DNA of 64,000 bases from Chlamydia trachomatis A/HAR-13 (GCF_000012125.1 NC_007429.1:124001-188000), one strand, 5' to 3'; counted from the stretch's first letter, positions 18,677 through 28,788 are shown. Numbers and translations: made by a program. The notes: generated by a model not told the origin, from the sequence alone.

Positions 18677-19066
18677 ATGATACAAGAGTCTGTTGCAACA
18701 GGCAGAAGAAAGCAGGCTGTTTCTAGCGTTCGTCTTCGTTCTGGAAATGGAAAAATTGACGTAAATGGAAAGACTTTAGAGCAATATTTCCCTCTTGAAG
18801 TTCAAAGAGCAACCATCTTAGCTCCGCTCAGAATGCTCGGTGATGTCAACAGTTTCGATTTGATTATCCGAGTAAGTGGAGGAGGGGTTCAAGGTCAGGT
18901 TATTGCTACTCGATTGGGTTTAGCTAGAGCTGTTCTGCAAGAGAAAGAAGACATGAAGCAAGAATTGAAGGCTCAAGGCTTCTTGACTCGAGATCCTCGT
19001 AAGAAAGAGCGTAAAAAATACGGTCGTAAGAAAGCTCGTAAGAGTTTCCAATTCTCCAAACGATAA
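18677..19066 (+). CDS. rpsI: 30S ribosomal protein S9
   Basis: S9 of 129 residues from ATG 18677. The core is [20 protein letters not shown] and the basic C-terminal tail [19 protein letters not shown] reaches the P-site. An in-frame GTG at 18665 lies after GGGGTAA and would add four residues (MTKN). The ribosome site fits the GTG better, while family length fits the ATG. Confidence 0.96.
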   Translation: MIQESVATGRRKQAVSSVRLRSGNGKIDVNGKTLEQYFPLEVQRATILAPLRMLGDVNSFDLIIRVSGGGVQGQVIATRLGLARAVLQEKEDMKQELKAQGFLTRDPRKKERKKYGRKKARKSFQFSKR

Positions 19067-19099
19067 GCTATTGCTTGTCCATATATTGGAGTGCGTTTC

Positions 19100-19136
19100 A
19101 GAAAAGCCTTCTTTCAAAAGAAGGCTTTTCTATTTT
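19100..19136. terminator. Convergent terminator between rpsI and the NlpC/P60 gene
   Basis: GAAAAGCCTTCTTT and AAAGAAGGCTTTTC pair almost perfectly and are followed by TATTTTT on the plus strand. The left arm reaches the last bases of the reverse gene, so it can serve both directions. Confidence 0.85.
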
Positions 19137-19965
19137 TAGGAACGCCAAAAACAGCTTCTATAGGCGGTTCACCTAATGAGCAGAATAGATTCCCTTTAAA
19201 GAAAGCCCTATTTCCTAGGATTACTTTTTCTACTTTCCCTATTTTTTCCGCAGCATGAATGAATTCATGCTCCGAGATTTTCATCATAACATGGTTGATT
19301 TGTCCCGTGCTTGCTTTCTTGAGGAAGATAAGTCCTCCTATAGGTAGAGACGAGAAATCTTTTACTGGAGAACAGTCTCTGTATTGATCTCTAGCATTGC
19401 GAGGGATATTTCTTCCTGTGACTTGGTAAAGTAGTTGAATATACCCCGAACAATCTACACCATTACGAGGAAGCTGTTTATGAATGCACCGGCCACCCCA
19501 AACGTACGGAGTATCTATCAATTGTTCTGCGAAAGAAACTAAATCTCTTAGAGAGAATGAAGAATTTAAAAAACGAATCTCTTTGGTAGAGCAGAAAGCT
19601 TTTGCATAGTTACTTCTGGAATTGGAATTTAATAATGCTATGCTAGCAGGAGATAGGGACACTTGATTTTGGTTATCTATGTGGAGCGGAGCGGCAAAAG
19701 GTAAGGGGATATGCCAAGGATCTAAAAAAGCTTCTTGAGAGCAGACAACAGCATTAGGAGGCTGCAGTTGGGAAGAGAATAGAGGAATATTCTGTAGAGA
19801 GTCGCCAGGGTATGGCTTCCATATAGAAGAAAAGACTAGTTGAGAATAGGCATAGTGTCGATGGTTATGGTTGCATATCCTTTCTCCAAACAGTACTTGC
19901 GTCTCTATACCTTCAGCATTCGATAAAAGATCGCAAACAGGAGACAATAAGACTTGGTGCGGCAT
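19114..19965 (-). CDS. NlpC/P60 family cell-wall peptidase/amidase
   Basis: Papain-like peptidoglycan enzyme of 283 residues. The catalytic region is near residues 152-245: TPYVWGGRC, then NGVDCSGYIQLLYQ with the nucleophile Cys, INHVMMKISEHEFIHAA with the catalytic His, and a polar third residue. The first 140 residues form a separate domain, probably SH3b-like. No signal peptide is obvious from the MPHQVLLSPVCDLL start. Chlamydia makes a minimal septal peptidoglycan ring, and an NlpC enzyme acting on it has been described; I infer this is that protein. Monocistronic, ended by a shared terminator. Confidence 0.85.
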   Translation of the reverse strand: MPHQVLLSPVCDLLSNAEGIETQVLFGERICNHNHRHYAYSQLVFSSIWKPYPGDSLQNIPLFSSQLQPPNAVVCSQEAFLDPWHIPLPFAAPLHIDNQNQVSLSPASIALLNSNSRSNYAKAFCSTKEIRFLNSSFSLRDLVSFAEQLIDTPYVWGGRCIHKQLPRNGVDCSGYIQLLYQVTGRNIPRNARDQYRDCSPVKDFSSLPIGGLIFLKKASTGQINHVMMKISEHEFIHAAEKIGKVEKVILGNRAFFKGNLFCSLGEPPIEAVFGVPKNRKAFF

Positions 19966-20060
19966 GGGAGAACCTCGGTAGAGACATCACAAAGAGGACT
20001 AAAAAGAGGTTCTTAGTCCTTGTTGAACACGACTATACCAAAGAAATTCTTTTCCGTATT

Positions 20061-20798
20061 CTAGTCTTCATCATCGCAATCGCAGTTGCAACAGTCTCTT
20101 TCTTGATAGACAAGAGAAGCAGAAAGGCTATCTAGGATACTCTGGAATACTTGTTGAGTGGGAGCATTAGCATCAATAGTGATGAGCTTTTGCTTCTCCG
20201 TATAATAATCCAGAACAGGTTGAGTTTCCTGTTTGTACGTTTGAATTCTATCTAGGATCACTTCTAGAGTGTCATCTGATCGGCGAATAAGTTCTACAGA
20301 GCATTTAGGGCAGGAAGAAAATCCTTGTTGTTCATTGTAGATGCCTTGACAAGCTGGACAAATATACCGAGAAGTCAACCGATTAAGAACTTCTTCATCA
20401 GAAATGTCTAACAGAATAACTTTGTAATTGGGGAAGTAGGAACTAAGAAACTCATGTAAAAGCTTCGCTTGGGTGACAGTTCTTGGGAAGCCATCTAAAA
20501 TAGCACTGTTCTCAGAACGAGATAGGAAAGAAAGTCGTCGTAATAACGTATCCTGTTGGAATTCATCTAGTTTTTCGTGCACTAACTTCCAAACCAATGT
20601 ATCTGGAAGCAACTTCCCCTGGTCTAGATAAGACTTAATTTCTTGGCTGAGCGGGGTATCTTTGGAAACCGCATCTCTAAGCAAGTCTCCAGAACTAATA
20701 TGCAGGAGGGATAATTGAGATGCTAGTAACTTTGACTGGGTGCCTTTCCCGGATCCTGGGGCGCCCATAATAATAAGAAAAAGAGGGGATCGATCCAT
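20061..20798 (-). CDS. adk: Adenylate kinase
   Basis: Converts ATP and AMP to two ADP. Walker A GAPGSGKGTQSK at residues 12-23, AMP-binding LLHISSGDLLRDAV and DGFPRTVTQAKLL. The lid carries a four-cysteine zinc site (CPACQGIYNE and CPKC). 245 residues, slightly longer than usual because of a C-terminal Cys/Asp-rich tail (ERDCCNCDCDDED) that could bind metal. The tail is unusual for adenylate kinases. Confidence 0.96.
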   Translation of the reverse strand: MDRSPLFLIIMGAPGSGKGTQSKLLASQLSLLHISSGDLLRDAVSKDTPLSQEIKSYLDQGKLLPDTLVWKLVHEKLDEFQQDTLLRRLSFLSRSENSAILDGFPRTVTQAKLLHEFLSSYFPNYKVILLDISDEEVLNRLTSRYICPACQGIYNEQQGFSSCPKCSVELIRRSDDTLEVILDRIQTYKQETQPVLDYYTEKQKLITIDANAPTQQVFQSILDSLSASLVYQERDCCNCDCDDED

Positions 20799-21003
20799 AT
20801 CATCCTAATAAACTATCTTGTAAGCCGACAATACTTTTGGAGGCCATATAAAATGTACACGAGTTTTTATTTTTTTCGAAACAGAAGTCGTATAAAATTT
20901 TTTCGATAAAAGATTTTAATTAGGAAAGGCTTTTTTTATAAGAACCTTTCGGTCAATATAGTTACATAGATTTCTTGTGATACTAATGACAGGATAGGGG
21001 ATA

Positions 21004-21648
21004 GTGGAACACTATTTGCTAACAGCAAAATTACTTCTTCGCGGGTGCGGATACACCCTATTGATTACAGCTATTTCTTTGGTGTGTGGGTTTGTACTGG
21101 GCTGGGGTATAGGAACTGTGAATTCTCGGTACTTCCCTTGTCGTATATCTAAATTTTTAGGGAATTTTTATGTAGTGGCGGTTCGAGGAACACCGCTGTT
21201 CATTCAAATTTTGATTGTGTATTTCGGATTGCCTTCTTTGATCAAAGTTAATTTATCCCCACTGGTGGCCGGACTGATCGCCCTAACCTTGAATTCTGCT
21301 GCTTACTTAGCTGAAAATGTGCGTGCGGGGATCAATGCGCTACCTGTTCAACAATGGGAGGCAGCAAAAGTGTTGGGGTATACAGGACCACAGATCTTCT
21401 TGCATATATTGTATCCTCAAGTTTTTAAAAATATTCTTCCTTCTCTAACGAATGAGTTTGTTTCTTTAATCAAAGAGAGCAGCATTCTTATGGTAGTAGG
21501 AGTTCCTGAATTAACAAAAGTCACTAAAGACATTGTAGCTCGGGAACTCAACCCTATGGAGATGTATTTAATCTGTGCAGGGCTTTATTTGATAATGACC
21601 TCTGCTTTTTCTTATTTTGCTAGATTATCAGAGAAGGAGTCTGCATGA
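21004..21648 (+). CDS. glnP: Amino-acid ABC transporter permease (GlnP/ArtQM type)
   Basis: Inner-membrane permease of the polar amino-acid (HAAT) family, 214 residues with about five membrane spans. The EAA loop is visible as EAAKVLGYTGPQIFLHILYPQ (positions about 119-139), the contact for the ATPase. Start is GTG 21004 with AGGGGA upstream. It overlaps glnQ by four bases (ATGA). No binding protein is next to it; in C. trachomatis the arginine-binding ArtJ lies elsewhere and is the likely partner (inference). Confidence 0.93.
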   Translation: MEHYLLTAKLLLRGCGYTLLITAISLVCGFVLGWGIGTVNSRYFPCRISKFLGNFYVVAVRGTPLFIQILIVYFGLPSLIKVNLSPLVAGLIALTLNSAAYLAENVRAGINALPVQQWEAAKVLGYTGPQIFLHILYPQVFKNILPSLTNEFVSLIKESSILMVVGVPELTKVTKDIVARELNPMEMYLICAGLYLIMTSAFSYFARLSEKESA

Positions 21649-22346
21649 CTGTTGAAGTTAAAGATTTGACTGTAGCTGTGAAGGGTAAAGAGATCCTTTC
21701 CAACGTCTCTTTTTCTCTAGTCCCCGGGCGAATCACTTTGTTCATCGGGAGAAGTGGGTCTGGGAAAACAACAATTTTACGTTCTTTGGTAGGCTTAACT
21801 CCTATTTCCAGCGGTAGTATTTCTGTCGTAGGAGATCCTCCAGGTTTTGTTTTTCAACAACCAGAGCTGTTTCCTCACATGACAGTACTGGATAATTGTG
21901 CGCATCCTCAGATGATAGTCAAAAAACTTAGGGAGAGAGAAGCTAAGGATAAGGCCTTAGATCTTCTTGGTATGCTGGAGCTCAGAGAATATGCATCCAG
22001 CTATCCTCATCAGTTATCTGGAGGGCAGAGACAGCGAGTAGCAATTGCTCGTGCTCTTGCTCTTGATATGAGAACGATTCTCTTTGATGAGCCGACTTCT
22101 GCTTTGGATCCTTTTTCAGCCTCAAAGTTTCTTCAAATCGTTCTGTCTCTAAAAGAGCAGGGCATGACTATTGCGATCTCTACACATGATATACTATTCA
22201 TTAATCAATGTTTGGATAGAGTGTATCTTGTAGATAAGGGGCAAATTATAGATGCTTACGATAGTCTGCATGACGATCCTCAAGCAAATAGTTTTGTGAA
22301 GCAGTATCTTTCTCTGCAAGAAGGGCCCACAGGATCCGATGAATAA
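21645..22346 (+). CDS. glnQ: Amino-acid ABC transporter ATP-binding protein
   Basis: ATPase of 233 residues paired with the overlapping permease. Walker A GRSGSGKTT (about 36-44), Q-loop FVFQQPELFPHM, signature LSGGQRQRVAIARAL, Walker B TILFDEPTSALDP and the switch histidine in STHDI. It ends two bases before the convergent gene's stop. Confidence 0.95.
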   Translation: MTVEVKDLTVAVKGKEILSNVSFSLVPGRITLFIGRSGSGKTTILRSLVGLTPISSGSISVVGDPPGFVFQQPELFPHMTVLDNCAHPQMIVKKLREREAKDKALDLLGMLELREYASSYPHQLSGGQRQRVAIARALALDMRTILFDEPTSALDPFSASKFLQIVLSLKEQGMTIAISTHDILFINQCLDRVYLVDKGQIIDAYDSLHDDPQANSFVKQYLSLQEGPTGSDE

Positions 22347-22348
22347 GA

Positions 22349-25300
22349 TTATTCTGTTTCAGAAACTTCCCACGGAAGAGGAGAGACTGTTTGCGTAGGA
22401 GTAGGCTCTCCTAATGATGAGAATAATTTATCGGCTAACGAGTTTAAAGGACCCGCTATTGTATAGCTTTTAAGTAGAGCGATTCGCGCATATGCAGAAG
22501 ACCAGTCAATTTCTGGAGACGAAATAGGTCCTCTAATCTTGATTAGGAAGAAGTTTTTTGTCTTTAGCATAGTATTACGGAAAAGCTTTTTAATCAGTTC
22601 CGGATCAATCCCCAAAGTCATCGCTAATCTCTCGCGAACAATATCTGTTTTTCCCCATAAAGCTAGTCGTATGCGCCCATCAATAAGAGCATCGAAGCGT
22701 TTACAAATGATTTGCCCCTTTTGTACAGAGAAAAAGATTGGGGTGAACCAAGACTCAACACGTTGCTGTTCAGCTTCTACATCCAAAAATTGAAAGAGAT
22801 CTTGCATAGTTCCTGTATTCGCTATTTCGATCTTACCAAAATCTAAAGAAGCGGATTGAATACGAAAATTTTCAAAGGAGTATGGCTTGATAGGAAGATA
22901 AAAATTTTGCTTGTTCACTCGTAAACTTACCGGGTGTTTGGAATAAGCTCCACCTTCAGCAATCAAAGGATTGAATTCTCTAAGAAAGGCTTTATTGATT
23001 TCCTCATTGATATGTAGAGATGCTGTAAGGTCGCCTTCTAAGAGAATAGCTTGTTCTGTAAGGACTAGAGGGAAATAGGCTGTTAGATTTTCGGAATCTA
23101 CTTTAATCGTTACAGGACCTTCTCCTCTAGAGAAATCGTTGTGAATGGAGACATGAATTTTTGGTCCGGCTAAAGAGGTTAGTTTAGAGCGAACTCCAGG
23201 AGAGATGGGAAAGATTCCTGTAATAAAAGAGGTAGGAATATTTACCCAAGTTGCTGTTTGAGAGCAGGCTCTAGTCTCATCGGAAAAAATATTTCTAGCT
23301 TCTCCTTCAATAATAAAAGATACAGGAGTCTTATTATCCTGGTTAGGAGCAAGGCAATTTCCATTGAGTTGATATTGAATGAGATCGTTCACATTTTGTG
23401 CGTAAACCGATCCACCTATATTATTTACGATAAAATTTTCTTTAGATAGATGGTCATAAAAAACTAATGGGGTGGAAGATAGCTTCCCTTCTATGCCGCC
23501 TTGAGATAATAGAGAGAGACAGGAATAGCCTGTTTTTTTATCTAAGCAAGAAATTTTAGACAGATCAAGACGAAATGTCGTAGGCCGATGCAAAATACAT
23601 GAAGGTGGGCAAGAGGCTTTTTCAAAGAAGGAGCTATAGCGTTCTGGGGAAATTTCCCATTGTAATGATCCATGAGTTTTCTCAGTCAGAGACAACTCTT
23701 TATTCATAACAAAACGGAAGTCTCCGGTAAGAGCATCCGTTTTAAATCTAGAGGAGATATCTACAGTTTCCTCTTTATCCGGAGAGTAAAGAAGTTGAAA
23801 GGAAGCTTCACTCGTTTCTCCAATATAACGGGATAGAGAAAGGTCTTTGTGTTGTAATCGAATGAGCCTATCCACCGGAAGTTGTAGAAGTTCCCCGGAT
23901 GCTTGCACAGAGATATTATCTGCAGTCCAAGGAGCACTGGGATCTAAAGACGAGATCACGATATCTGGAATGAGAATTTTTGTTTCTTCTAAGTGAGGAG
24001 ATTCTGGATCCGTTATAAATAATTTTACGTTTCCTTTGAGCAACGCCTTTCCCCCATCAGAATGAAGTGAAAAGCTATAGCGCGTCATTTGCAGTGGAGC
24101 AAATTTAGGGGAATATAAATCTAAAGGAAGAGAGGAGAGTGTTCCATACACTAAAAGAGAGGAATTGGAAGGCTTCATCTCTTCACTAGCTCTACCAAAT
24201 TTTCCATGGATAAAAATTTCATTATCTCCAGCAATGAGTTTGCCTGATAGTTTTGGGAAAAAGACGTGTTTTTGGGAAAAATGCATCTTCCCAGAGAAGA
24301 TAGCTTGTATTTGTAAAAAGTGTGGAGCTAAACGTTCTTTCCAACGCTCGGATAATGTATAGGCGCCCTCTCCACTAAATTGTAGGGCATATAAAGGTCC
24401 AGATAGGTTGCAGGAGAGTCTTAATAGAGGGTTATCTAGTAAAGCCTCGCAAGAGAGCTGTGTATTCCGATATTTTCCTTTGATATCTAGAGTATAATAG
24501 GAGACTTCAAGTGGAGTGTTGATTTCAATAGGTTTAGGAAGAAGAGCTCGCAAATATGTGTGAGGCAAGAGCGAGTGTTGGATATGAAATTCTGCAACAT
24601 GTTTGTGATTGTCCATAGAGAGTGTGCTATGGATATAGGAAGGAGAAGCTCCTCCTAGAATGGCAGAGGAAGAAGAACGAATGACCGTAAGATGATCGGA
24701 TTTGCGTATGGAAATTTTTGTATTTTCTGTACGAATAGAAAGGTTCGGATCGGGGGTATCTACAGAAATTTGAGGCAGGTTAGCTTGTAATGAAAAGTCT
24801 GATGCGCTCCATTTCGAGATGGAGAGAGGAAGTTTTGCTTCCGATATAAAAAGGTAGGCTTCTTGAGATCGGATGGGCGTATCTAGAGGAGAGAGTTCAG
24901 AGAGAATTCGAGAAGTTATTGTAGGCTGTAAGAGCACAGAAGAGGCTCCGCCTTGTGTGATCAGGAATGCGCGATCGCGTACGTAACCACGAAGTTTTGC
25001 CGATATTTGATTTCCTTCTGCAGTCAGAGTAATGAGAGTAGAGTCTTTTTCTTGATGAGCTTTTGCGGTTAGATTGATGAGATTTTCTGTTGATAGGATT
25101 CGGTCTAAGGAAGGAGAGGCTATAAAGAGTTTGAAAAGAGAAGCAGGAACAGAGGAAAGCTCAACATTAAGAACAAAATTGGGGGAAAGAGCTCCTTCTA
25201 CAGCGACGGATCCTGGCACATCATTTTCTTTTGTAAGAGCTCGTATAAGTAGTTGTTCAGCGGTTTTTTTTACATAAAACCCGGAAACCGAAAGGGTAGA

Positions 25301-25765
25301 GCCGTTAATCGTTTTCATGGTTATGGATCCAAGTTCTGAAGTGATATCGCTGCGCTCTATTTTAGAAAGAAGGACCCCAGGATCTAAGTGATAAAGGGAC
25401 GGGGAATTCATGGAGAGAGACTCATCGATTTGTAAAGACCAGCCTGTTAAGGTCAAGGCTTTAGGAAATCTGTAGAGCAGTAGGCGAGGAAGAGATCCTT
25501 TTACAATGATCTTTTCCGCAGCAAATATTTCAGAGTCGGAGTCGATTCCTCGGATGCGAATTTTTTTAGCCGTTTGAGAACCGAACCAAGATAAGTGTAG
25601 CTGTTCAATTTCGAATTGCAGTCCCGTTTCCTTATTTAATACAGAAAGAAACAGATATTTTCCCGATTCACTGGAAAAGAATTTAGGAAGCAGCGCCAAT
25701 AAAGCTAGAGGCACTCCCACGAGAAGATAGTAGCCAAATATTTTATACCATGGAGAACGCTTCAT
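22349..25765 (-). CDS. Very large AsmA/TamB-like envelope protein (1138 residues)
   Basis: N-terminal anchor (WYKIFGYYLLVGVPLALLALL, about 5-25), then over 1000 residues of repeated amphipathic beta-strands with the rhythm of AsmA/TamB repeats. No catalytic motif is seen. The C-terminal part contains IRGPISSPEIDWSSAYARIAL, resembling the conserved end of AsmA-like/DUF-type proteins. Such proteins form hydrophobic grooves that move lipids between inner and outer membrane; that role is inferred here. Its stop is convergent with glnQ and its start overlaps the YihY-like gene by four bases, so the two are translated from one message. Confidence 0.85.
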   Translation of the reverse strand: MKRSPWYKIFGYYLLVGVPLALLALLPKFFSSESGKYLFLSVLNKETGLQFEIEQLHLSWFGSQTAKKIRIRGIDSDSEIFAAEKIIVKGSLPRLLLYRFPKALTLTGWSLQIDESLSMNSPSLYHLDPGVLLSKIERSDITSELGSITMKTINGSTLSVSGFYVKKTAEQLLIRALTKENDVPGSVAVEGALSPNFVLNVELSSVPASLFKLFIASPSLDRILSTENLINLTAKAHQEKDSTLITLTAEGNQISAKLRGYVRDRAFLITQGGASSVLLQPTITSRILSELSPLDTPIRSQEAYLFISEAKLPLSISKWSASDFSLQANLPQISVDTPDPNLSIRTENTKISIRKSDHLTVIRSSSSAILGGASPSYIHSTLSMDNHKHVAEFHIQHSLLPHTYLRALLPKPIEINTPLEVSYYTLDIKGKYRNTQLSCEALLDNPLLRLSCNLSGPLYALQFSGEGAYTLSERWKERLAPHFLQIQAIFSGKMHFSQKHVFFPKLSGKLIAGDNEIFIHGKFGRASEEMKPSNSSLLVYGTLSSLPLDLYSPKFAPLQMTRYSFSLHSDGGKALLKGNVKLFITDPESPHLEETKILIPDIVISSLDPSAPWTADNISVQASGELLQLPVDRLIRLQHKDLSLSRYIGETSEASFQLLYSPDKEETVDISSRFKTDALTGDFRFVMNKELSLTEKTHGSLQWEISPERYSSFFEKASCPPSCILHRPTTFRLDLSKISCLDKKTGYSCLSLLSQGGIEGKLSSTPLVFYDHLSKENFIVNNIGGSVYAQNVNDLIQYQLNGNCLAPNQDNKTPVSFIIEGEARNIFSDETRACSQTATWVNIPTSFITGIFPISPGVRSKLTSLAGPKIHVSIHNDFSRGEGPVTIKVDSENLTAYFPLVLTEQAILLEGDLTASLHINEEINKAFLREFNPLIAEGGAYSKHPVSLRVNKQNFYLPIKPYSFENFRIQSASLDFGKIEIANTGTMQDLFQFLDVEAEQQRVESWFTPIFFSVQKGQIICKRFDALIDGRIRLALWGKTDIVRERLAMTLGIDPELIKKLFRNTMLKTKNFFLIKIRGPISSPEIDWSSAYARIALLKSYTIAGPLNSLADKLFSSLGEPTPTQTVSPLPWEVSETE

Positions 25766-27039
25766 GAATTCACTTTTTTAGCAATTTCTGAAAGGGAAAG
25801 GTTATGCGAGTTCTTTTTGATTTCAGTAAGTATATGAGTCAGCGCATCCTGTATAGGAATAAGAGAGGGGGAGCAGATTTTAGAAAAAGCAGGGGACTTA
25901 GTAAGCTGATCGAAGATGGTGTTGATATGAAGGTTCGCAATGTTATGAGAAGGCTTATAGCCCTCTTTGTATTTAAGAATCATACCCTCTCTTTCTAAAA
26001 TATCTAAACATTGAGAGGTTTCTCCAATAGAAGCTTTGGCTTTGTTAGCAAGATAGTTTGCACTGGGAGGAGGGAGAGCATTATCAAAGTGTTCTGTGAT
26101 TAGGGAAAGAACATACACACATAAAATGAACTTGAAATAGCTACTTGGGAAAATTTCTTCTTTAGGGATTAAAATGCTAAAACCTTTGTTTTGGAATAAG
26201 AAGGTTAAGGCTCCTCCAAACAAATAGATAATAGCATAGAGGTAAAGAAGGAGAAGAAAAGAGGGTAAAGCAACTAGAGCTCCGTAAGTGAAGCTATAAT
26301 TAAAAAGGTGGAGCTGGAGGCAAAAGAAGATTTTTTGAGAGAGGATCCATGCACTACCAGCTATAGTTGCTGCAAAAAAAGCTGCAGATTTCTTGGTGGG
26401 GACTCTAGAGAGGAATGCATAGCAACAAAAGAGAATCCCGTACAGAAGAGCATAGGGAAGTAATCGTGAAACAATGTAAATAAAAGCCATGGAATGGCTG
26501 AAACTAAATAGTTGGGGGTAGTTGATAGGTAGAATCTGTGTAATATAGATCCAAGATCCGCAAACAATAATAAAGATCATGGGGCTAACAAGAGTGATAA
26601 CTAGATAGCTAATTAGTCTCTTTAAAGAAGCTTGAGTGATTCCTGAACAGAAGATTTTATTTAGCCCATCTTCTAAAGATTGTAGCATCAGAATACCTGC
26701 CCAGCAGAAGACAAAGAAACTACTGACAAGAACCACTCCGATATTGCTAGTTGTTGAGTAAGCTGCTTCAATAATTGCCAAGATCGGCGCTTTGTAATCG
26801 GGAAAGTGGAGGAGTAACCACTCTTTCCAGTCTAAACTAATGAATAGGTATTGAGAAAGCCTGAGGAAGAAGACCAATATAGGAACACAACTGAATAGTC
26901 CATAATAGCTTAGAACGCAGGCTTCTTTAGAAGCCTCGTTGTGATAAAGAACTTTAGGAGCTTTTAGGATAGATTTGATGATGAAATTGTTGCGAACAGA
27001 AGAGAGAAGCTTTTTAAGAAAAGACGGAGGGCGCAACAT
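25762..27039 (-). CDS. YihY/BrkB family integral membrane protein
   Basis: 425 residues with about six membrane helices in the first 300 residues (FFLRLSQYLFISL, IGVVLVSSFFVFCWAGILML, LISYLVITLVSPMIFIIVCG, and FTYGALVALPSFLLLLYLYA). The order and the late sequence FGGALTFLFQN fit the YihY/virulence-factor BrkB family; activity is not known (older ribonuclease BN naming is a misassignment). A cytosolic tail after about 300 looks winged-helix-like (ANKAKASIGETSQCLDILER). Overlaps the following AsmA-like gene. Confidence 0.88.
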   Translation of the reverse strand: MLRPPSFLKKLLSSVRNNFIIKSILKAPKVLYHNEASKEACVLSYYGLFSCVPILVFFLRLSQYLFISLDWKEWLLLHFPDYKAPILAIIEAAYSTTSNIGVVLVSSFFVFCWAGILMLQSLEDGLNKIFCSGITQASLKRLISYLVITLVSPMIFIIVCGSWIYITQILPINYPQLFSFSHSMAFIYIVSRLLPYALLYGILFCCYAFLSRVPTKKSAAFFAATIAGSAWILSQKIFFCLQLHLFNYSFTYGALVALPSFLLLLYLYAIIYLFGGALTFLFQNKGFSILIPKEEIFPSSYFKFILCVYVLSLITEHFDNALPPPSANYLANKAKASIGETSQCLDILEREGMILKYKEGYKPSHNIANLHINTIFDQLTKSPAFSKICSPSLIPIQDALTHILTEIKKNSHNLSLSEIAKKVNS

Positions 27040-27116
27040 AATGAAGCTATAATAAAAAACAGATCTTAAAAAGATTTTAAACTAAAAAGAAGATTTTTAA
27101 TTATAGTTTTTCAAAA

Positions 27117-27920
27117 TCATTTTGATATTTTTAATGCTGAGATAAACAAGAAAAGCGGAAACTCCTTGCGACAAAGATTTTCTGCTCGAGCCCTCTTCCC
27201 TGAGGATTTTTTAGGGGAGATCCATTCTTCCATACTATCAATCAGAAGATTGTGATTAGATAAAGCTTGTACCCAATAGCTTAAGGGGAAATGGAAAGAA
27301 TATGTCGTCTCAGAATGTTTTTCTCCAGGATGCACAACGATAGGAACCGCCACAGGAGAGAGATAGCGGTCTATTTTTCTAGATAAGAGTTTTTTAGGCT
27401 CATCATAAAGCCATGAAGAAAGCCTAGGGATGCGAAAGCATGGATGGTTGAGAACAATAAACAACCTACCTTGAGGAGCTAAAAGATTCGCTGTGTGTGC
27501 GATAGCTTGTTCTGGAGATTCCATATTCTGAAGAGAAAGGATTGCTGTAGCATGGGAAAACTGCTCATGATGATCTGCTGGTACCGGTTGCGTCATATCG
27601 TGATGAAGAAAGCGACGTGATTTTGAGGAAGCGCTTTTCTTTGCAAAACGCAGCAGACTAGGGGAAAGATCGATTCCTAGATAAGGGAGATGTTTGGGTA
27701 AATGCTTCTCCAAAATCCCTTGACCACATCCTACATCAACCAGAGACGATGAGCGGGAAATATGTAGCTTAGAAAGGAGATTAGGGAGAATCACTTCCTT
27801 ATGATAGAAATGTCCATCGCGATCAACGGCTTTATTATAATCTTGGGCAATGACTTCCCAGGAAGTGTCTGAGGCCCGTTTGGTGTTCCGGGATGAGTTA
27901 GAAGCCGGTTTTCTGGACAT
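27117..27920 (-). CDS. Class I SAM-dependent methyltransferase
   Basis: 267 residues. Motif I is clear in LVDVGCGQGILEKHLP (about 61-76), with GIDLSPSLLRFA after it, ATAILSLQNMESPEQ as motif IV region and GRLFIVLNHPCFRIP. A basic, Ser-rich N-terminus (MSRKPASNSSRNTKRASD) precedes the fold. Substrate unknown. Head gene of a reverse block with the YihY-like and AsmA-like genes, 77 bases upstream of the former. Confidence 0.85.
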   Translation of the reverse strand: MSRKPASNSSRNTKRASDTSWEVIAQDYNKAVDRDGHFYHKEVILPNLLSKLHISRSSSLVDVGCGQGILEKHLPKHLPYLGIDLSPSLLRFAKKSASSKSRRFLHHDMTQPVPADHHEQFSHATAILSLQNMESPEQAIAHTANLLAPQGRLFIVLNHPCFRIPRLSSWLYDEPKKLLSRKIDRYLSPVAVPIVVHPGEKHSETTYSFHFPLSYWVQALSNHNLLIDSMEEWISPKKSSGKRARAENLCRKEFPLFLFISALKISK

Positions 27921-28374
27921 AATTAAGAGGTTCCTTAAATTTTCATCCTAAACACTATAAGTCGTTTCGGATCGTTTCGTCAAGGAAGAATCCATGTAAA
28001 GTTCTTAACAGAAATCTTTGGCAAAACTCGGATATTCTCTGAGTAAGAATTCAAGAAGTAGTTGTTATTTTGAAGGGTGGACAGTCTTCGACTTAGGAGA
28101 TTTTCTCTAAGTAGAGTACAATGCTTCTGAGTCGCAGCTTTTATCAGGATTTTTTTAAGTTCCTAGTTTCTTCGCAAGTTTTTATATTCTAAGAGCTCAA
28201 AAAGCGGGACTGGGCTGCATAAGCAAGATCTATCTTATTGGTTTTCATTCCAATTAAAGAGGATATGCTGGCTGCCCTTTAGAGACCTATGATACGTGGA
28301 TAGCGATTTCTAATTAGGAGAGACCGAAACTTCGATAGAAAGTAAGGAAATCCTGCGGCGGGAGGAGAGCAGTT
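27921..28374. other. 454-base divergent gap upstream of the Inc-like pair
   Basis: I see no ORF with a ribosome site and no tRNA. It must contain promoters for the methyltransferase (left) and the Inc-like genes (right). The last bases GGGAGGAGAGCAGTT are a strong ribosome site for the gene at 28375. The region is longer than typical for this genome, so an unrecognised small RNA is possible, but I cannot support one. Confidence 0.45.
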
Positions 28375-28788
28375 ATGGCTTGTTGCGCATGTGTATACGG
28401 TTACGATGAGATTTGTTGTAGAGAGGAGACTGCAGAAAAAGTAGTGGCGGTCGCAGTAGACTGCGTGCTTTTTCATATAGCAGCAGCGATCACCACAGCG
28501 GTCTCCGCAGTATGGCTTCTTATTAGGTTGATTGCGTGTGCAATTCATAACTACTGTTCTCCTGCTAGTGAGAGAGTAAACTTCTTCCCTATCACAGAAA
28601 GCCGTGCTGAATGGTTCTCATTAATCCCAGTTTTAGGGCCAATGGTAGTTGCAGCTGTTGTTTACTCTAAAGCTAGAGAGGAAGGTTATGGACATTTAGA
28701 TTCTCTAGTGTGCGCTATGCAGTCTCCATGGATGCTATTAGACTCCCTTCGTTTGAATCGATCTGAGCTAAAGATCGTGATGGTCTAA
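28375..28788 (+). CDS. Hydrophobic Cys-rich protein, possible Inc
   Basis: 137 residues. The N-terminus is rich in cysteine (MACCACVYGYDEICC), followed by a hydrophobic stretch at about 24-60 (VVAVAVDCVLFHIAAAITTA, then VSAVWLLIRLIACAI) and a second one at about 80-97. It might be an Inc with a long or double hydrophobic domain; no named family is recognised. Strong ribosome site GGGAGGAGAGC. Followed after 58 bases by the next Inc-like gene with which it is probably co-transcribed. Confidence 0.8.
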   Translation: MACCACVYGYDEICCREETAEKVVAVAVDCVLFHIAAAITTAVSAVWLLIRLIACAIHNYCSPASERVNFFPITESRAEWFSLIPVLGPMVVAAVVYSKAREEGYGHLDSLVCAMQSPWMLLDSLRLNRSELKIVMV

